Positions 5,541 to 6,312 of a DNA stretch of 6,312 nucleotides are shown in pieces. The notes under the pieces were generated by a model that ran no database searches, was not told the DNA's origin, and saw nothing but the letters and a program-made list of their open reading frames with translations. How positions within the stretch are numbered: the first letter of the stretch is position 1; every line of letters begins with the position of its first letter. The stretch spans positions 1 through 6,312 of the forward strand of contig JAJAYV010000152.1 of assembly GCA_026786045.1 (NCBI GenBank), read 5' to 3'. Made by a program: the position numbers and the translations under genes. Source of the DNA: Frankiaceae bacterium. GTDB taxonomy: Bacteria; Actinomycetota; Actinomycetes; Mycobacteriales; SCTD01.

Positions 5541-6312
5541 CCGACCCGACGCAGGCGATCCCGACCGGAGGGGAGCAGCGCGTCATCGCCGATCGCTACC
5601 GGCTTGTCGGCCTGCTCGGCCGCGGCGGCACCGCCGAGGTCTGGCGCGCTGACGACGAGGCGCTCGGGCGCAGCGTCGCGCTGAAGCTCGTGACGGTGCA
5701 GACCGACGAGAGCAGTGCCCGCGCAGGCGAGGAGGCGCGGCTGCTGGCCCGGTTGTCGCACCCGTCGCTGGTCCCCGTCTACGACGCCGGCACGGACGGG
5801 CGTGGCCGGCCGTGGGTGGTCATGGAGCTCGTCGAGGGCGAGACGCTGGCCGACACGATCGGCCGCGGTCCGATCCCGTCCGACCGCACCGCCACCATCG
5901 GCGCCAACGTGGCGCAGGCCCTTGACTACGTGCACGCGCAGGGCCTGGTGCACCGCGATGTCAAGCCCGGCAACGTGCTCATCGGCAACGACGGCCGGGT
6001 GCGCCTCACCGACTTCGGGATCGCCCGGCTCGTGGACTCGGCCCGGGTCACGTCCACCGGGATGATGGTCGGCACCGCCTCCTTCCTCGCCCCGGAGCAG
6101 GTCGCCGGCGAGCCGGTCGGCCCGCCCGCCGACGTCTACGCGCTGGGCCTGGTGCTGCTCGAGTGCCTCACCGGCCAACGGGAGTACGCCGGGAGCACCG
6201 TCGAGGTCGCTCTCGCTCGCCTGCAGCGCTCGCCGGACGTCCCCACCACGCTGCCGGCCGGCTGGCCGGGGCTGCTGCGCGCGATGACCGCCCGCGACCC
6301 GCAGGACCGGCC
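5537..6312 (+). CDS. Serine/threonine protein kinase, PknB-like, N-terminal part (3' end outside window)
   Basis: The first 258 codons are present, nearly the whole kinase domain. Start GTG 5537 overlaps the asd TGA (GTGA), with GGAG at 5527-5530 and 6-nt spacing. Motifs in order: glycine loop GRGGTAEV (28-35), catalytic Lys50 in VALK, helix-C Glu66 or Glu67 (EEARLLARLSHP), hinge VVMELVEGETL, catalytic HRDVKPGN (139-146, Asp141), DFG (159-161), activation loop with Thr172 and Thr174 and GTASFLAPEQ (179-188), and Asp199 of DVYALG. All residues for activity are present, so it should be an active Hanks-type kinase. The paired activation-loop Thr resembles PknB autophosphorylation sites. The ~17 residues before the core hold no signal. 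Any transmembrane or sensor domain would lie beyond the window. Its target is unknown; position makes aspartate-pathway control conceivable only. Confidence 0.93.
   Translation, partial: MTDPTQAIPTGGEQRVIADRYRLVGLLGRGGTAEVWRADDEALGRSVALKLVTVQTDESSARAGEEARLLARLSHPSLVPVYDAGTDGRGRPWVVMELVEGETLADTIGRGPIPSDRTATIGANVAQALDYVHAQGLVHRDVKPGNVLIGNDGRVRLTDFGIARLVDSARVTSTGMMVGTASFLAPEQVAGEPVGPPADVYALGLVLLECLTGQREYAGSTVEVALARLQRSPDVPTTLPAGWPGLLRAMTARDPQDR

Noticed and set aside
1..6312. CRISPR array, tRNA or rRNA genes, insertion sequences, attachment sites, toxin-antitoxin or defence genes
   Set aside because: Nothing of the sort is visible. Genes are packed and conserved, gaps are at most 113 bp, and the only direct repeat found is the 27-bp tandem pair, so a novel accessory system is not supported.

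Overview
The window is one dense, very GC-rich, plus-strand stretch of an actinobacterial chromosome. Support for an actinobacterium comes from the strong GC bias, the order dnaX-ybaB-recR-DUF5063 followed by aspartate kinase and aspartate-semialdehyde dehydrogenase, the SigG-like sigma factor with a SnoaL-type tail, and the PknB-like kinase. I cannot name a genus.

Layout: (1) 2-2052 is a replication/recombination block: the 3' end of dnaX (tau/gamma clamp-loader subunit), the nucleoid-associated ybaB/EbfC gene, recR, and a DUF5063 gene that overlaps recR by 8 bp. (2) 2123-3094 is an ECF-type sigma factor fused to a C-terminal NTF2/SnoaL-like domain, with no visible anti-sigma gene. (3) 3095-3207 is the largest gap (113 bp). 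It holds a possible terminator stem, a short perfect dyad and a -10-like box positioned for a leaderless aspartate kinase transcript. (4) 3208-5540 is the entry to the aspartate pathway. Aspartate kinase carries an internal Shine-Dalgarno and ATG for a separate beta (regulatory) subunit. Aspartate-semialdehyde dehydrogenase follows, with its 5' end remodelled by an exact 27-bp tandem duplication that gives three in-frame ATGs. (5) 5537 to the window end is the N-terminal kinase domain of a Ser/Thr protein kinase, translationally coupled to asd and truncated by the window edge.

How the genes work together: dnaX, ybaB and recR serve replication and recombinational repair, and their junctions are tight. 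Aspartate kinase and asd catalyse consecutive steps from aspartate to aspartate semialdehyde, the precursor of lysine/diaminopimelate, methionine and threonine. The sigma factor and the kinase are regulators placed before and after the biosynthetic pair; a functional link to it is only an inference from position.

Most of the content is conserved core genome. I see no evidence for a new defence or mobile system. The most unusual items are the duplicated ask/asd junction, the internal beta-subunit start, and the control region upstream of ask.
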